Source: Salegentibacter sp. R32 | GTDB taxonomy: Bacteria; Bacteroidota; Bacteroidia; Flavobacteriales; Flavobacteriaceae | Length of the DNA: 64,000 nucleotides | NCBI RefSeq assembly: GCF_008692195.1 | Contig: NZ_RXOM01000006.1 | Location: 62,001-126,000 of the forward strand | Reading direction: 5' to 3' | Shown: one piece after another, positions 50,851 to 59,490 of the stretch | How positions within the stretch are numbered: position 1 is the first letter of the stretch | Layout: each line of letters starts with the position of its first letter | Notes under the pieces: model-generated | Databases searched by the model: none | Seen by the model: the letters and a program-made list of their open reading frames with translations, nothing else | Told to the model about the DNA's origin: nothing | Made by a program: the position numbers and the translations under genes

Positions 50851-51908
50851 TGGAAAACGAAAACCCTAACGAACTTCAGCCGGAGCAAGAACCAAACACT
50901 CCGCAGGCAAATACGACGAGTTCAGAAGAAAACCAAGATTTAAATTTTAGCAACCGCATTCCATTAGAAGAATTAAAAAATGCGGTAGGTGAATTAAAAG
51001 AGCAAATGGCCAAAGTAATTGTGGGTCAGCAAGATTTTGTAGAACTCTTAATCGTTGGTTTGTTGGCTGATGGCCACGTATTAATTGAAGGAGTTCCCGG
51101 AATTGCCAAAACCGTCACCGCCAAACTTTTTGCAAAATCTATTAAAACCAATTTTAGCCGAATTCAGTTTACGCCAGATTTAATGCCGAGTGACGTATTG
51201 GGAACTTCCATTTTAAATACCAAATCTTCAGAATTTGAATTTAAACCAGGCCCAATATTCTCCAATATTGTTTTAATTGATGAAATTAATCGTGCTCCCG
51301 CCAAAACACAAGCTGCTTTGTTTGAAGTCATGGAAGAACGCCAAATCACCATTGATGGTACCAAACATGTGATGCAACCACCGTTTATGGTGTTGGCCAC
51401 GCAAAACCCGATAGAACAAGAAGGAACGTATGCTTTACCAGAAGCCCAATTGGACCGATTTATTTTTAAAATTAAAGTAGATTATCCTTCGGTAGAAGAA
51501 GAAATTCAAATTTTACAATCGCATCACGCCCGCAAGCAGCATCAACCTACCGATTTAATTGAACCCGTTTTATCACCAGAATTGCTGAATAAGTTCAGAA
51601 CGCAATTGCACGAAATTGTTATTGAAGAAAAAATCCTGAATTACATTGCGCAAATGGTTACCAAAACCAGAAACCATCCGCATTTATTTTTAGGAGGTTC
51701 ACCAAGGGCTTCCATTGCCATTATGAATGCTTCCAAAGCTTTTGCCGCCATTAACGGAAGGGATTTTGTAACGCCGGAAGACGTGAAGAAATCGCTTAAT
51801 CCGGTATTGGGACATCGCATTATTTTATCTCCCGATAAAGAAATGGAAGGAATGCGTACCGAAGATGTGGTAGAAATGATTGTAAAATCTATTGAAATCC
51901 CAAGATAA
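50850..51908 (+). CDS. MoxR family AAA+ ATPase
   Basis: This 352-residue ATPase has Walker A in LIEGVPGIAKTVTAKLFA, Walker B in NIVLIDEINRAPAKTQAAL and sensor 1 in VLATQNPIEQEGTYALPEAQ. The arginine-rich C-terminal lid includes FLGGSPRASIAIMNASKA. MoxR proteins act as chaperone-like activators, usually of proteins carrying von Willebrand-type metal sites. Here the DUF58 protein encoded next is the probable client. The Gln/Glu/Pro/Asn-rich first 35 residues are variable. Confidence 0.92.
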   Translation: MENENPNELQPEQEPNTPQANTTSSEENQDLNFSNRIPLEELKNAVGELKEQMAKVIVGQQDFVELLIVGLLADGHVLIEGVPGIAKTVTAKLFAKSIKTNFSRIQFTPDLMPSDVLGTSILNTKSSEFEFKPGPIFSNIVLIDEINRAPAKTQAALFEVMEERQITIDGTKHVMQPPFMVLATQNPIEQEGTYALPEAQLDRFIFKIKVDYPSVEEEIQILQSHHARKQHQPTDLIEPVLSPELLNKFRTQLHEIVIEEKILNYIAQMVTKTRNHPHLFLGGSPRASIAIMNASKAFAAINGRDFVTPEDVKKSLNPVLGHRIILSPDKEMEGMRTEDVVEMIVKSIEIPR

Positions 51909-51910
51909 TC

Positions 51911-53242
51911 TTGTTTAACTTCATTAAATCTTTATACTTAAGCCAGCGCTTTTTTTATGGGCTTTTCGGGATTTCTTTCCTGTTCCTGATTTCCTATTGG
52001 GCAAAACCCATTTACCCATTTATATGGTTAATTGTATTGGGCTTTTTGATATGGATTTTAGTTGAAATTATTGCGCTTTATAAAACTTCAAGCTTAAAAG
52101 CTGATAGAATTCTACCAGAAAAATTCTCAAACAGTGATGAAAATGAAGTTGTCCTTATTCTTGAAAATCACTATAATTTTAAAATTGAAGTAGAGGTAAT
52201 TGATGAAATTCCCATTCAGTTTCAAAAAAGGGATTTCTTAAAAAAAATAACCCTTCCAGCGAATGAAAAATCTAAAACTACCTATTTACTTCGACCGGTA
52301 GAACGAGGCGTTTACACCTTTGGAAGTTTAAATTGTTATGCCCTTTTTGGATTGAAACTGATTAAGCGTCGGTATAAATTCAATAAAGACCAGCAGGTAA
52401 AAGTTTATCCTTCATTTATTCAGATGAAGAAATACGATTTTCTTGCCCTCGATAATCGGATTACCATGCAAGGCCTTAAAAAAATTAGAAGAATTGGTCA
52501 TACCATGGAGTTTGAACAAATTAAAGAATATGTAACCGGCGACGATATAAGAACCATCAATTGGAAAGCGACGGCAAAACATGGCGATTTAATGGTGAAT
52601 CAATATCAAGATGAAAAATCGCAGCCTATCTATTCTATCATAGATACGAGCCGCGTGATGAAAATGCCCTTTGAAGGATTAAAACTCTTGGATTACGCCA
52701 TCAATAGTAGCTTGGCTTTTTCAAATATCGCATTAAAGAAAAACGATAAAGTTGGTTTGTTAACCTTCGATAATAAAATTCAGCAATTTCTTCCTTCCAA
52801 CGGAAAGAAAACCCACTTACAAACTATTTTAGAAACGCTTTACAGCATCGATACACGTTTTCTGGATAGTGATTTTGGGTTGTTATACGGCTACGCTAAG
52901 CGAAAAATCACCCACCGAAGTATGCTGATGCTCTATACCAATTTTGAGCATATTTCAGCATTAAAAAGACAACTTCCATTTTTAAAAGCTTTAAATAGAA
53001 AACATTTGTTAGTTGTGATTTTCTTTAAAAATACAGAACTGGAAGAAGTGATTGACAAACCGGCCACCAACATTCATGAAATTGCCGAACAAACCGTCGC
53101 TACGCAATTTAAAAATGACAAAGATTTAATGGTAAATGAACTGCAACGTCACGGGATTCAAACGGTATTGACTTCACCTAAAAACCTTACTGTAAATACC
53201 ATTAATAAATACTTAGAAGTAAAATCTAAAGGACTTCTGTAA
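51911..53242 (+). CDS. DUF58 domain (vWA-like) protein, TTG start
   Basis: This 443-residue protein has two N-terminal membrane helices (FGISFLFLISYWAKPIYPFI; IWLIVLGFLIWILVEIIAL). The DUF58 core contains EYVTGDDIRTINWKATAKHG, followed by a von Willebrand A-like region (IYSIIDTSRVMKMPFEGL). No ATG exists near the start. The TTG at 51911, 2 bp after the MoxR stop, is the only plausible one and points to translational coupling. It is the last gene of the MoxR operon. Confidence 0.87.
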   Translation: MFNFIKSLYLSQRFFYGLFGISFLFLISYWAKPIYPFIWLIVLGFLIWILVEIIALYKTSSLKADRILPEKFSNSDENEVVLILENHYNFKIEVEVIDEIPIQFQKRDFLKKITLPANEKSKTTYLLRPVERGVYTFGSLNCYALFGLKLIKRRYKFNKDQQVKVYPSFIQMKKYDFLALDNRITMQGLKKIRRIGHTMEFEQIKEYVTGDDIRTINWKATAKHGDLMVNQYQDEKSQPIYSIIDTSRVMKMPFEGLKLLDYAINSSLAFSNIALKKNDKVGLLTFDNKIQQFLPSNGKKTHLQTILETLYSIDTRFLDSDFGLLYGYAKRKITHRSMLMLYTNFEHISALKRQLPFLKALNRKHLLVVIFFKNTELEEVIDKPATNIHEIAEQTVATQFKNDKDLMVNELQRHGIQTVLTSPKNLTVNTINKYLEVKSKGLL

Positions 53243-53353
53243 ACTTAGTTACATTTCAGAAGACAAATCCTACAGTTGAGTAGTTTATTTTATTAGATGC
53301 AGAAGAAAGCCCGTTTCTTTACACTATAAAATTAACCAAAACACTCAATTAAA

Positions 53354-53770
53354 ATGAAAACTGTACTTATTTGTTTAATGCTAGCTTTAGGAAAAATTAT
53401 TGTCGCACAAGAAACTGAAACTTCTACGATTACTATTGAAGTTGAAAATATCACCAGCGATGAAGGACATTTAATATTAGGAATGTACACGAAAGATAAT
53501 TTCTTAAAAACCAAACCTGAATATTCGCAGCAAGTAAAAATAAAAGATGGAAAAGCCACCGTGGTTTTTAAAGACGTTCCTGTAGGAATGTATGGCATTT
53601 CTTGTTTTCACGATGTGAACGATAACCAACAAATGGACTTTCAGCCTAATGGGATGCCAAAAGAAGATTACGGACTTTCCAACAATCCTATGCTTTACGG
53701 CCCACCAACTTGGGAAGATGCCAAATTCAAACTAGAAGAAGGAGAACAAAAAATCTCTATTAGGTTTTAA
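53354..53770 (+). CDS. DUF2141 domain secreted protein
   Basis: This 138-residue protein has a signal peptide (VLICLMLALGKIIVAQ). The rest is a single beta-sandwich of the DUF2141 family: TITIEVENITSDEGHLILGM, FKDVPVGMYGISCFHDVNDN, and the acidic NGMPKEDYGLSNN followed by FGPP-like FYG/YGPP sequence. Its role is unknown; relatives are found in the periplasm of many Bacteroidota. A hairpin terminator follows, and the gene is a single unit between the MoxR operon and oxyR. Confidence 0.82.
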   Translation: MKTVLICLMLALGKIIVAQETETSTITIEVENITSDEGHLILGMYTKDNFLKTKPEYSQQVKIKDGKATVVFKDVPVGMYGISCFHDVNDNQQMDFQPNGMPKEDYGLSNNPMLYGPPTWEDAKFKLEEGEQKISIRF

Positions 53771-53789
53771 TTCATCAATCAAAAAATAG

Positions 53790-53813
53790 AAAGCCAGGCA
53801 ATTGCTTGGCTTT
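53790..53813 (+). terminator. Terminator after the DUF2141 gene
   Basis: The near-perfect palindrome AAAGCCAGGCAA/TTGCTTGGCTTT is followed by TTTATTTTT. Confidence 0.8.
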
Positions 53814-53837
53814 TTATTTTTAGAAAATTTTAATAGA

Positions 53838-53863
53838 TATATTTGATAGTAATAGTATATTTG
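53838..53863 (+). promoter_or_regulatory. Tandem TATATTTG boxes upstream of oxyR
   Basis: Two identical -7 boxes (53838-53845 and 53856-53863) lie 18 bp apart, interleaved with three ATAG tetramers. Neither has a TTG at the canonical -33 distance. OxyR sites in other bacteria are built of ATAG-type units, so autoregulation is possible. Confidence 0.4.
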
Positions 53864-53882
53864 TATCATAAAATCTAATAGT

Positions 53883-54824
53883 ATGACGATTACTCAATTG
53901 CATTATGTCTTAGCAGTAGCTGAACATCAAAATTTCACCAAAGCTGCACAAAAAGTTTTTGTAACCCAACCTACCTTAAGTATGCAAATACAAAAACTGG
54001 AAGAAGAGCTTGATGTTCAGATTTTTGACAGAACAAAAAAACCAATTGAGTTAACCGAAGTTGGTAAAAAACTAGTTACCCAAGCTAGAAATATCGTTAA
54101 TGAAAGTGACCGTATTCAAGATATTGTACATCAGCAAAAAGGGTTTATTGGTGGTGAATTTAAACTGGGAATCATCCCCACCATTATGCCTACTTTATTA
54201 CCGATGTTTTTAACCAATTTCATTAAAAAATACCCTAAAGTAAAACTCAAAATTGAAGAGTTAAATACCGATGCAATTATCGAGCGCTTGCAAGATGGTC
54301 ATTTAGATGCGGCTATTGCGGCTACTCCTTTAGAGTTGGAAAATATTAAAGAGCGACCTTTATATTACGAACCTTTTGTTGCTTATACACCGCCAGGACA
54401 TCGCCTTTCTAAAAAAGATAAGATAAACCCGGAAGATTTAGAAGTAGATGATATTTTATTGTTAGAAGACGGTCACTGCTTTAAGGAAGGAATTTTGAAT
54501 ATTTGCAAATCTCATCAAAATACCGAAAAAAACAATTTTCACTTAGAAAGCGGAAGTTTTGAAACGCTCATAAAACTCTCCAATGAAGGTTTGGGGATGA
54601 CACTACTTCCTTATTTACATACCTTGGAATTATCTGAAAAAGAAAGTAAAAACTTAAGAATGTTTAACGAACCTTCCCCGGCACGGGAAGTAAGCCTTAT
54701 TTATCATAGAAGCGAATTAAAAATGCAAATTATTGATGCCTTGCAAGAAATTATTTCAGGTGTTGTAAGAGGTGCGGTGACCTTTCAGAATATTAAGATT
54801 ATAAGTCCACTGCAACAGAAATAA
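53883..54824 (+). CDS. oxyR: LysR-type hydrogen peroxide sensor OxyR
   Basis: This 313-residue LysR family regulator has the N-terminal winged helix (LHYVLAVAEHQNFTKAAQKV, TQPTLSMQIQKLEEEL) and a periplasmic-binding-like sensor domain. The peroxide-sensing cysteines are Cys199 and Cys208 in LLLEDGHCFKEGILNICKSH, the same positions as in the well-studied OxyR. It activates catalase, peroxiredoxin and related genes when oxidised. None of those targets is in the window. It is a single gene with its own terminator. Confidence 0.92.
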   Translation: MTITQLHYVLAVAEHQNFTKAAQKVFVTQPTLSMQIQKLEEELDVQIFDRTKKPIELTEVGKKLVTQARNIVNESDRIQDIVHQQKGFIGGEFKLGIIPTIMPTLLPMFLTNFIKKYPKVKLKIEELNTDAIIERLQDGHLDAAIAATPLELENIKERPLYYEPFVAYTPPGHRLSKKDKINPEDLEVDDILLLEDGHCFKEGILNICKSHQNTEKNNFHLESGSFETLIKLSNEGLGMTLLPYLHTLELSEKESKNLRMFNEPSPAREVSLIYHRSELKMQIIDALQEIISGVVRGAVTFQNIKIISPLQQK

Positions 54825-54899
54825 AATTTTAATTCAATCTCTCTACTCGAAAAAATTTCTACGTTTTAATTTGAAAAACTCAACTTATAGAACTAATAA

Positions 54900-54930
54900 A
54901 AAAAGCTGCTCAAAATGAGAGCAGCTTTTT
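54900..54930. terminator. Bidirectional terminator between oxyR and the small conserved gene
   Basis: The 12-bp perfect stem AAAAAGCTGCTC/GAGCAGCTTTTT has a 7-nt loop. It lies between convergent genes and is flanked by A and T runs on both sides. Confidence 0.88.
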
Positions 54931-54938
54931 AATTTGGG

Positions 54939-55133
54939 TTATTTTAAATAAGTTAAACTTGAAATTAAGTGAGGGTTTTGCTTAGATAGGAATACAATAA
55001 AATTTCTTAACTCTTCTATTTCATAAGGAAGCAAACGGTCAATTGCCTTTTTTACTTCTTTACAAAATAATGCAACGTCAAAACTTACTTTTGTTAAGAT
55101 TTCTTTAGTGTATTCAAACATCGCTCTTGCCAT
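54939..55133 (-). CDS. Small conserved flavobacterial protein
   Basis: This 64-residue cytoplasmic protein contains MARAMFEYTKEILTKVSFD, LFCKEVKKAIDRLLPYEIEE and LRNFIVFLS. I recognise this pattern (FEYTK...VSF...LFCKE..KA..RLLPYEIEEL) as a small protein family conserved across Flavobacteriia, function unknown. It is helical, with no signal or zinc motif. The convergent terminator at 54900-54930 serves it. Confidence 0.75.
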   Translation of the reverse strand: MARAMFEYTKEILTKVSFDVALFCKEVKKAIDRLLPYEIEELRNFIVFLSKQNPHLISSLTYLK

Positions 55134-55308
55134 AAATTTGAATAGTTTAAAGTTAGTTTAAGTTAAGTAGAGTTTTTTATAAGCGGTCTTTTAAAAATTC
55201 GAATCTAATTTACATAAAAAATAAATATTACACAATAAAAAATACTTTATTTTATAAATTGATAATTTATTAAGACAAAACTCGTATAAATTTAAAATAT
55301 CAATAAAA

Positions 55309-55764
55309 TTATCCTTTCTTTTTAACGGTCCATTTAAAATTGAATTCAGAGACCTTCACTCCTTCTTCGTTATAACCAACAGATTTCATCCAACAGGTTT
55401 TTCCTTCTTCATCCTGAACCGCTTCTTTAATTTTTTCCTGAATAAGCTTTCCATCTTCACATTTAAAGGTAATTTTTCCGGTTGCTTTTTTAAAGAATTC
55501 AGCGTTATTTTCTGCCACTAGCATAGAAATTTTAGCTTCTGAATTTCTAATGGCTTGCATCACCAAAGATCCGGTAGTTAATTCAGCAGCCATTGCTTGC
55601 ACCGCAAAATACATGGAGTTAAATGGGTTTTGGTTAATCCACCGATGTGTGACGGTAACTTTCGTTCCTTTTTCTGAAATTTCCTTCAATCTTACTCCAC
55701 AAAACCAAGCGGCCGGAAGTTTCATCATGGTAAATAGATTAATTTTTTTGGGAGTAAGTTTCAT
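55309..55764 (-). CDS. DUF4442 hotdog-fold protein (thioesterase-like)
   Basis: This 151-residue protein of the DUF4442 family has the hotdog thioesterase layout: KLPAAWFCGVRLKEISEKGT, VTHRWINQNPFNSMYFAVQA (the hotdog helix region) and AMAAELTTGSLVMQAI. It possibly acts on acyl-CoA or another acyl thioester, but catalytic residues cannot be assigned with certainty. It is a single gene; about 175 gene-free AT-rich bases separate it from the small gene downstream. Confidence 0.75.
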   Translation of the reverse strand: MKLTPKKINLFTMMKLPAAWFCGVRLKEISEKGTKVTVTHRWINQNPFNSMYFAVQAMAAELTTGSLVMQAIRNSEAKISMLVAENNAEFFKKATGKITFKCEDGKLIQEKIKEAVQDEEGKTCWMKSVGYNEEGVKVSEFNFKWTVKKKG

Positions 55765-55913
55765 TTTTGTTTTAACAATTAAAATTTTATTTAAAATATA
55801 AAATATTTTTCACATAGCGATAAATCCTTTGCTAAATAAGACTTCCAACGATTTTTTTATTTCAATTTCAGATAAATACCGATGATTTAAATGTTAAATT
55901 TTAGTACTTTGTA

Positions 55914-55945
55914 TTGCATAATACCTTTTTTTAGATATATATTTG
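55914..55945 (+). promoter_or_regulatory. Promoter of the DUF4870 gene (TTG-N21-TATATTTG)
   Basis: TTG is at 55914-55916 and TATATTTG at 55938-55945, 20 bp before the ATG. The spacing is slightly long but within the range seen in Bacteroidota. Confidence 0.6.
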
Positions 55946-55964
55946 CATAAGAAATTATTGTACT

Positions 55965-56480
55965 ATGCAATCTATCAATCAAAAAACAATCAGTTCAATT
56001 GCTCATTTAGGAGCTTTTAGTAAGTATTTTTTTCCATTCGGAAATTTTTTAGTCCCTATTTTCATTTGGGTGCTTCATAAAAAATATCCGTTTGTGAGTG
56101 CGCACGTCAAACAATCTTTAAACTTTCAAATTAGTTTATTTCTGTACACTTCCATTCTTGCCACTATCGCGGTGATGGGATTAGTGGTATTGGGGATTAA
56201 TTTTGGAACCTTAGATGAGTTTTATTTTTCTACAGGAAATGACTTTGTAATTAGCAACCAATCTCCCCTATTTGCCATGCCATTCATCTTGTTTGTAGGA
56301 ATTATTTTAATCCTCGCCATAGCCATTTTTGCGTTAGAAATTTTATGTGTCATCAACGCAGCGATGAGAGCCGGTGAAGGAAAATCTTATAAATATCCAT
56401 TAACCATTCAGTTTTTAAAATTGGAAGAAACTGAAAAAGAAGATTTACAAGAAACCGAATTTAACAACCAAACTATTTAA
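55965..56480 (+). CDS. DUF4870 domain membrane protein
   Basis: This 171-residue membrane protein has four helices. The DUF4870 pattern is ISSIAHLGAFSKYFFPFGNF, then PFVSAHVKQSLNFQISLFLY and INAAMRAGEGKSYKYPLTI near the C-terminus. The function of the family is unknown (TIC20-like topology). The next gene begins 4 bp after its stop, so the two are co-transcribed. Confidence 0.78.
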   Translation: MQSINQKTISSIAHLGAFSKYFFPFGNFLVPIFIWVLHKKYPFVSAHVKQSLNFQISLFLYTSILATIAVMGLVVLGINFGTLDEFYFSTGNDFVISNQSPLFAMPFILFVGIILILAIAIFALEILCVINAAMRAGEGKSYKYPLTIQFLKLEETEKEDLQETEFNNQTI

Positions 56481-56484
56481 ACTT

Positions 56485-57333
56485 ATGAACTTTTTATTAT
56501 CCTTTTTAGTCATCGCTTTCACCTCTATTTTCACTGTCCAAGCACATCAAGAACAAGTTGAAATTATGTTTGTGGGGTTTGACCATCTTAGCCAAATGGA
56601 CAACGGGACTGAAAGCTCGAATATTTTCAGTAACAAAAAACAAAAAGAAATTGAGCAATTAACACAGAAGCTGGAAGAATTTCAACCCGATATGGTCATG
56701 GTTGAACTGGAACCAACGGAACAGAAATGGGCCGATAGTCTTTTTCAATTGTATAATACCAATCAGAAAAAACTGAAAGATTTTAAATATGGTTCCGGTG
56801 AAACTATGCAAATAGGGTTTAGAATGGCCAAAGATCTACAATTGCCGGGAGTGGTGGGGGTAAATTATTACAATGCCACTTCACAATCTTTATTACAAGA
56901 AGGTAAGCATATTGAAATTTTCAAAAAAAGACTGGAAGAACTTCAGCAAACGGCCCGTCCTCTAAAACAAAAAGTACAAAAGGATGAACTTTCCATTTAC
57001 GACTATATAAAAACAATGAACCAACCAAAATTTATAGATTTGACTCATCACCTTATCTTTAACCTTCCGGCCTACGTTCAACAAGGGAAGTTTTCAGAAA
57101 ACGGAACTTACGACCAACAAATTCCTATTGATGAAGAATATATTGGAGCTGAATATATTAGCTTATTTTACAATCGGAATTTAAAAATCTATTCCAATAT
57201 TTTAAACAAACAACTAGAAACCGGAAACAAAAAATTAGTAGTCATTATCGGTCAAGCGCATGTGGGTGTTCTACAGGATTTAGTAGAAGAAAACCCGAAT
57301 TATAAAATCACTTCGGCTCTAGATTATTTATAA
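56485..57333 (+). CDS. DUF5694 domain exported protein
   Basis: This 282-residue protein has a signal peptide (LVIAFTSIFTVQAHQ). The conserved-looking segments VEIMFVGFDHLSQMDNG, LEEFQPDMVMVELEPTEQ, DEEYIGAEYISLFYNRNLKI and KLVVIIGQAHVGVLQDL resemble the TraB/ChaN-like fold (a Glu/His core with a GQAH motif) that DUF5694 belongs to. It may be a metal- or haem-linked hydrolase; no substrate is known. It lies directly downstream of the DUF4870 gene. Confidence 0.7.
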   Translation: MNFLLSFLVIAFTSIFTVQAHQEQVEIMFVGFDHLSQMDNGTESSNIFSNKKQKEIEQLTQKLEEFQPDMVMVELEPTEQKWADSLFQLYNTNQKKLKDFKYGSGETMQIGFRMAKDLQLPGVVGVNYYNATSQSLLQEGKHIEIFKKRLEELQQTARPLKQKVQKDELSIYDYIKTMNQPKFIDLTHHLIFNLPAYVQQGKFSENGTYDQQIPIDEEYIGAEYISLFYNRNLKIYSNILNKQLETGNKKLVVIIGQAHVGVLQDLVEENPNYKITSALDYL

Positions 57334-57407
57334 AAATCATTCATCATCATTCAATCAAATCATCCATCAAAAAATGAACAGTTTAACGAATATAAAACAA
57401 ATGCCTT

Positions 57408-57761
57408 ATGAAAATTGAAAATACCAAAGCGCAAATGCGCAAAGGCGTTTTAGAATACTGTATCCTTTCTATATTAGATGAGAACGATGCTTACGTAGCA
57501 GAAATCTTAGATACATTAAAAGACGCAAAACTACTTGTGGTAGAAGGCACGATTTACCCGTTGCTTACCAGACTTAAAAACGCCGGATTATTAACCTATC
57601 GCTGGGAAGAATCTACCAGCGGACCGCCTAGAAAATACTATGGCCTTACCGATACCGGCAAACATTTTTTAATCGAACTCACCGGTACTTGGAATAATTT
57701 ACAAAATGCAGTTTCTATTGTAACAAAGACTAAAAATCAATCAAATGAACAAGACAGTTAA
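57408..57761 (+). CDS. PadR family transcriptional regulator
   Basis: This 117-residue winged-helix regulator contains MRKGVLEYCILSILDENDAY, VEGTIYPLLTRLKNAGLLTY and RWEESTSGPPRKYYGLTDTG, the PadR signature. The short C-terminal helix suggests the PadR-s2 dimer type. It overlaps the PspC gene by 17 bp and heads the operon to about 60522. In Flavobacteriia this PadR-PspC pair recurs (from memory), so it probably represses its own operon and releases it under envelope stress. Confidence 0.88.
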   Translation: MKIENTKAQMRKGVLEYCILSILDENDAYVAEILDTLKDAKLLVVEGTIYPLLTRLKNAGLLTYRWEESTSGPPRKYYGLTDTGKHFLIELTGTWNNLQNAVSIVTKTKNQSNEQDS

Positions 57762-59478
57762 TATAAATCTAGCAGGCATATTTTTTCATATAGACGAAGA
57801 TGCTTTCTTTAAGTTAAAGAGCTATCTAGATGCCATCAAAAATTCTTTTACCGACGCGCAGGGAAGAGATGAAATCGTTCACGATATTGAAGCCAGAATT
57901 GCTGAATTGTTTTCAGAAAAAATGAGAACAGACCGGCAAGTCATCAGCTTACGGCAAGTAGAAGAAGTTATCGAAATTATGGGGCAACCCGAAGATTACA
58001 AAGTAGATGACGATATTTTTGAAGATGAAGAGCCTAAAACGCATGCGCACACTTCTTCAAAAAGTGAAAAAAGAAGTAAGAAACTTTATCGCGACCCAGA
58101 TAATTCTTACATCGCAGGAGTCGCTTCCGGTTTGGGACATTATTTTAGTATCGATCCGGTTTGGGTGAGAATTCTATTTATTATCACCACTATCATTACC
58201 AGCGGAACTTTCTTATTGGTTTACCTAATTTTCTGGATTGTAATGCCGGAAGCCAAAACCACAGCCGAGAAACTGGAAATGCGTGGTGAACCCATCAATA
58301 TTAGTAATATAGAAAAGAAAGTAAGAGAAGGCTTTGATAATGTTGCCAGCAAAGTTAAAGACGTAGATTATGAAAAATATGGAAAGCAGGTAAATAGCGG
58401 TGCTTCTAACTTTTTTAAAAGCATTGGGAATATTCTTGTAGCTATTCTAAAAGTCTTTGTAAAGTTTATAGGAATTCTCATTATCCTTTTCTCTGGGTTA
58501 AGTTTAATTGCTTTACTATTTAGTTTACTCAGCTTGGGAACTTTCGGAATTTTTGACGCGCCATGGATGGATTATGTTGAAATGGCCAATATAGGAATCC
58601 CGTTATGGTTAGGAAGCTTACTAATATTTTTCGCTGCCGGAATTCCTTTCTTTTTCTTATTTATCTTAGGATTGAAAATCTTGGTGAATAACCTAAAATC
58701 TATCGGGATGCCCGTAAAACTGGGATTGTTGGGACTTTGGCTTATCTCTATTTTTGTGATCTCTTTCCTCGGGATAAGACAGGCTACCGAGCGTGCTTTT
58801 GAAGGAGAAGCTGTCGAGACTAAAACTATTCCTATCTCTTCCAACGACACCTTATTTTTACGTATGGGAGGTGATAATTTTTACGGAAATGATTTAGACA
58901 GAGATAGTGATATGGAAATTAAATTTAATCAAGAGGGAGAAAAAATCCTTTATTCAAGAGATGTTCGTTTAGTTATAAAATCTTCTCGCGATTCTATAGG
59001 AAAAATTGAAATTACCAAACAAGCTGAAGGAAAAAGTTACCAAGTCGCTAAAGAGCGAGCCTCAGCTATTGATTATTCGACAAATTTTAGCAATAACACA
59101 TTAACTTTAGATGGTTACTTTACCACTCCTACAAGCAATATGTTTAGTGACCAAAAAGTGATGATTACTGTTTATTTACCACAAGGTACTACTTTGTTGG
59201 CAGAAGAAAACACAGCCTCCTATCATTACAACACCGGTTACTACGGAGATATTTTACTTGCCGGGCAAGAAGGACATTTCGTAACCATTGGTTACAAAGA
59301 AACCATCTGTAAAACTTGTCCGATTGACGAAGATGAAATTGATTTTGAAGAAGAGGGAGATAATGACCCTTTCTTAAATGAGGAAAACACTCAGTATGAA
59401 ACAGATGATGAATGGTATCAGGAACAGGAAAAAGAAGCCTTTGAAGTCAATAAAACCGAACAAGATTCAATTAACTAA
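57745..59478 (+). CDS. PspC domain envelope protein
   Basis: This 577-residue protein starts with a cytoplasmic N-terminus carrying a conserved block (NINLAGIFFHIDEDAFFKLK, REVEEVIEIMGQPEDY-type sequence at about 70-85). A PspC domain (about 110-175: KLYRDPDNSYIAGVASGLGH, IDPVWVRILFIITTI) and several further membrane helices follow. A large extracytoplasmic C-terminal domain (about 360-577) ends in a very acidic tail. PspC is a membrane sensor of phage-shock type responses. This longer version is typical of Bacteroidota. The lone CKTCP motif near the C-terminus is of unclear meaning. Confidence 0.83.
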   Translation: MNKTVNINLAGIFFHIDEDAFFKLKSYLDAIKNSFTDAQGRDEIVHDIEARIAELFSEKMRTDRQVISLRQVEEVIEIMGQPEDYKVDDDIFEDEEPKTHAHTSSKSEKRSKKLYRDPDNSYIAGVASGLGHYFSIDPVWVRILFIITTIITSGTFLLVYLIFWIVMPEAKTTAEKLEMRGEPINISNIEKKVREGFDNVASKVKDVDYEKYGKQVNSGASNFFKSIGNILVAILKVFVKFIGILIILFSGLSLIALLFSLLSLGTFGIFDAPWMDYVEMANIGIPLWLGSLLIFFAAGIPFFFLFILGLKILVNNLKSIGMPVKLGLLGLWLISIFVISFLGIRQATERAFEGEAVETKTIPISSNDTLFLRMGGDNFYGNDLDRDSDMEIKFNQEGEKILYSRDVRLVIKSSRDSIGKIEITKQAEGKSYQVAKERASAIDYSTNFSNNTLTLDGYFTTPTSNMFSDQKVMITVYLPQGTTLLAEENTASYHYNTGYYGDILLAGQEGHFVTIGYKETICKTCPIDEDEIDFEEEGDNDPFLNEENTQYETDDEWYQEQEKEAFEVNKTEQDSIN

Positions 59479-59490
59479 AAAATTAAAATC

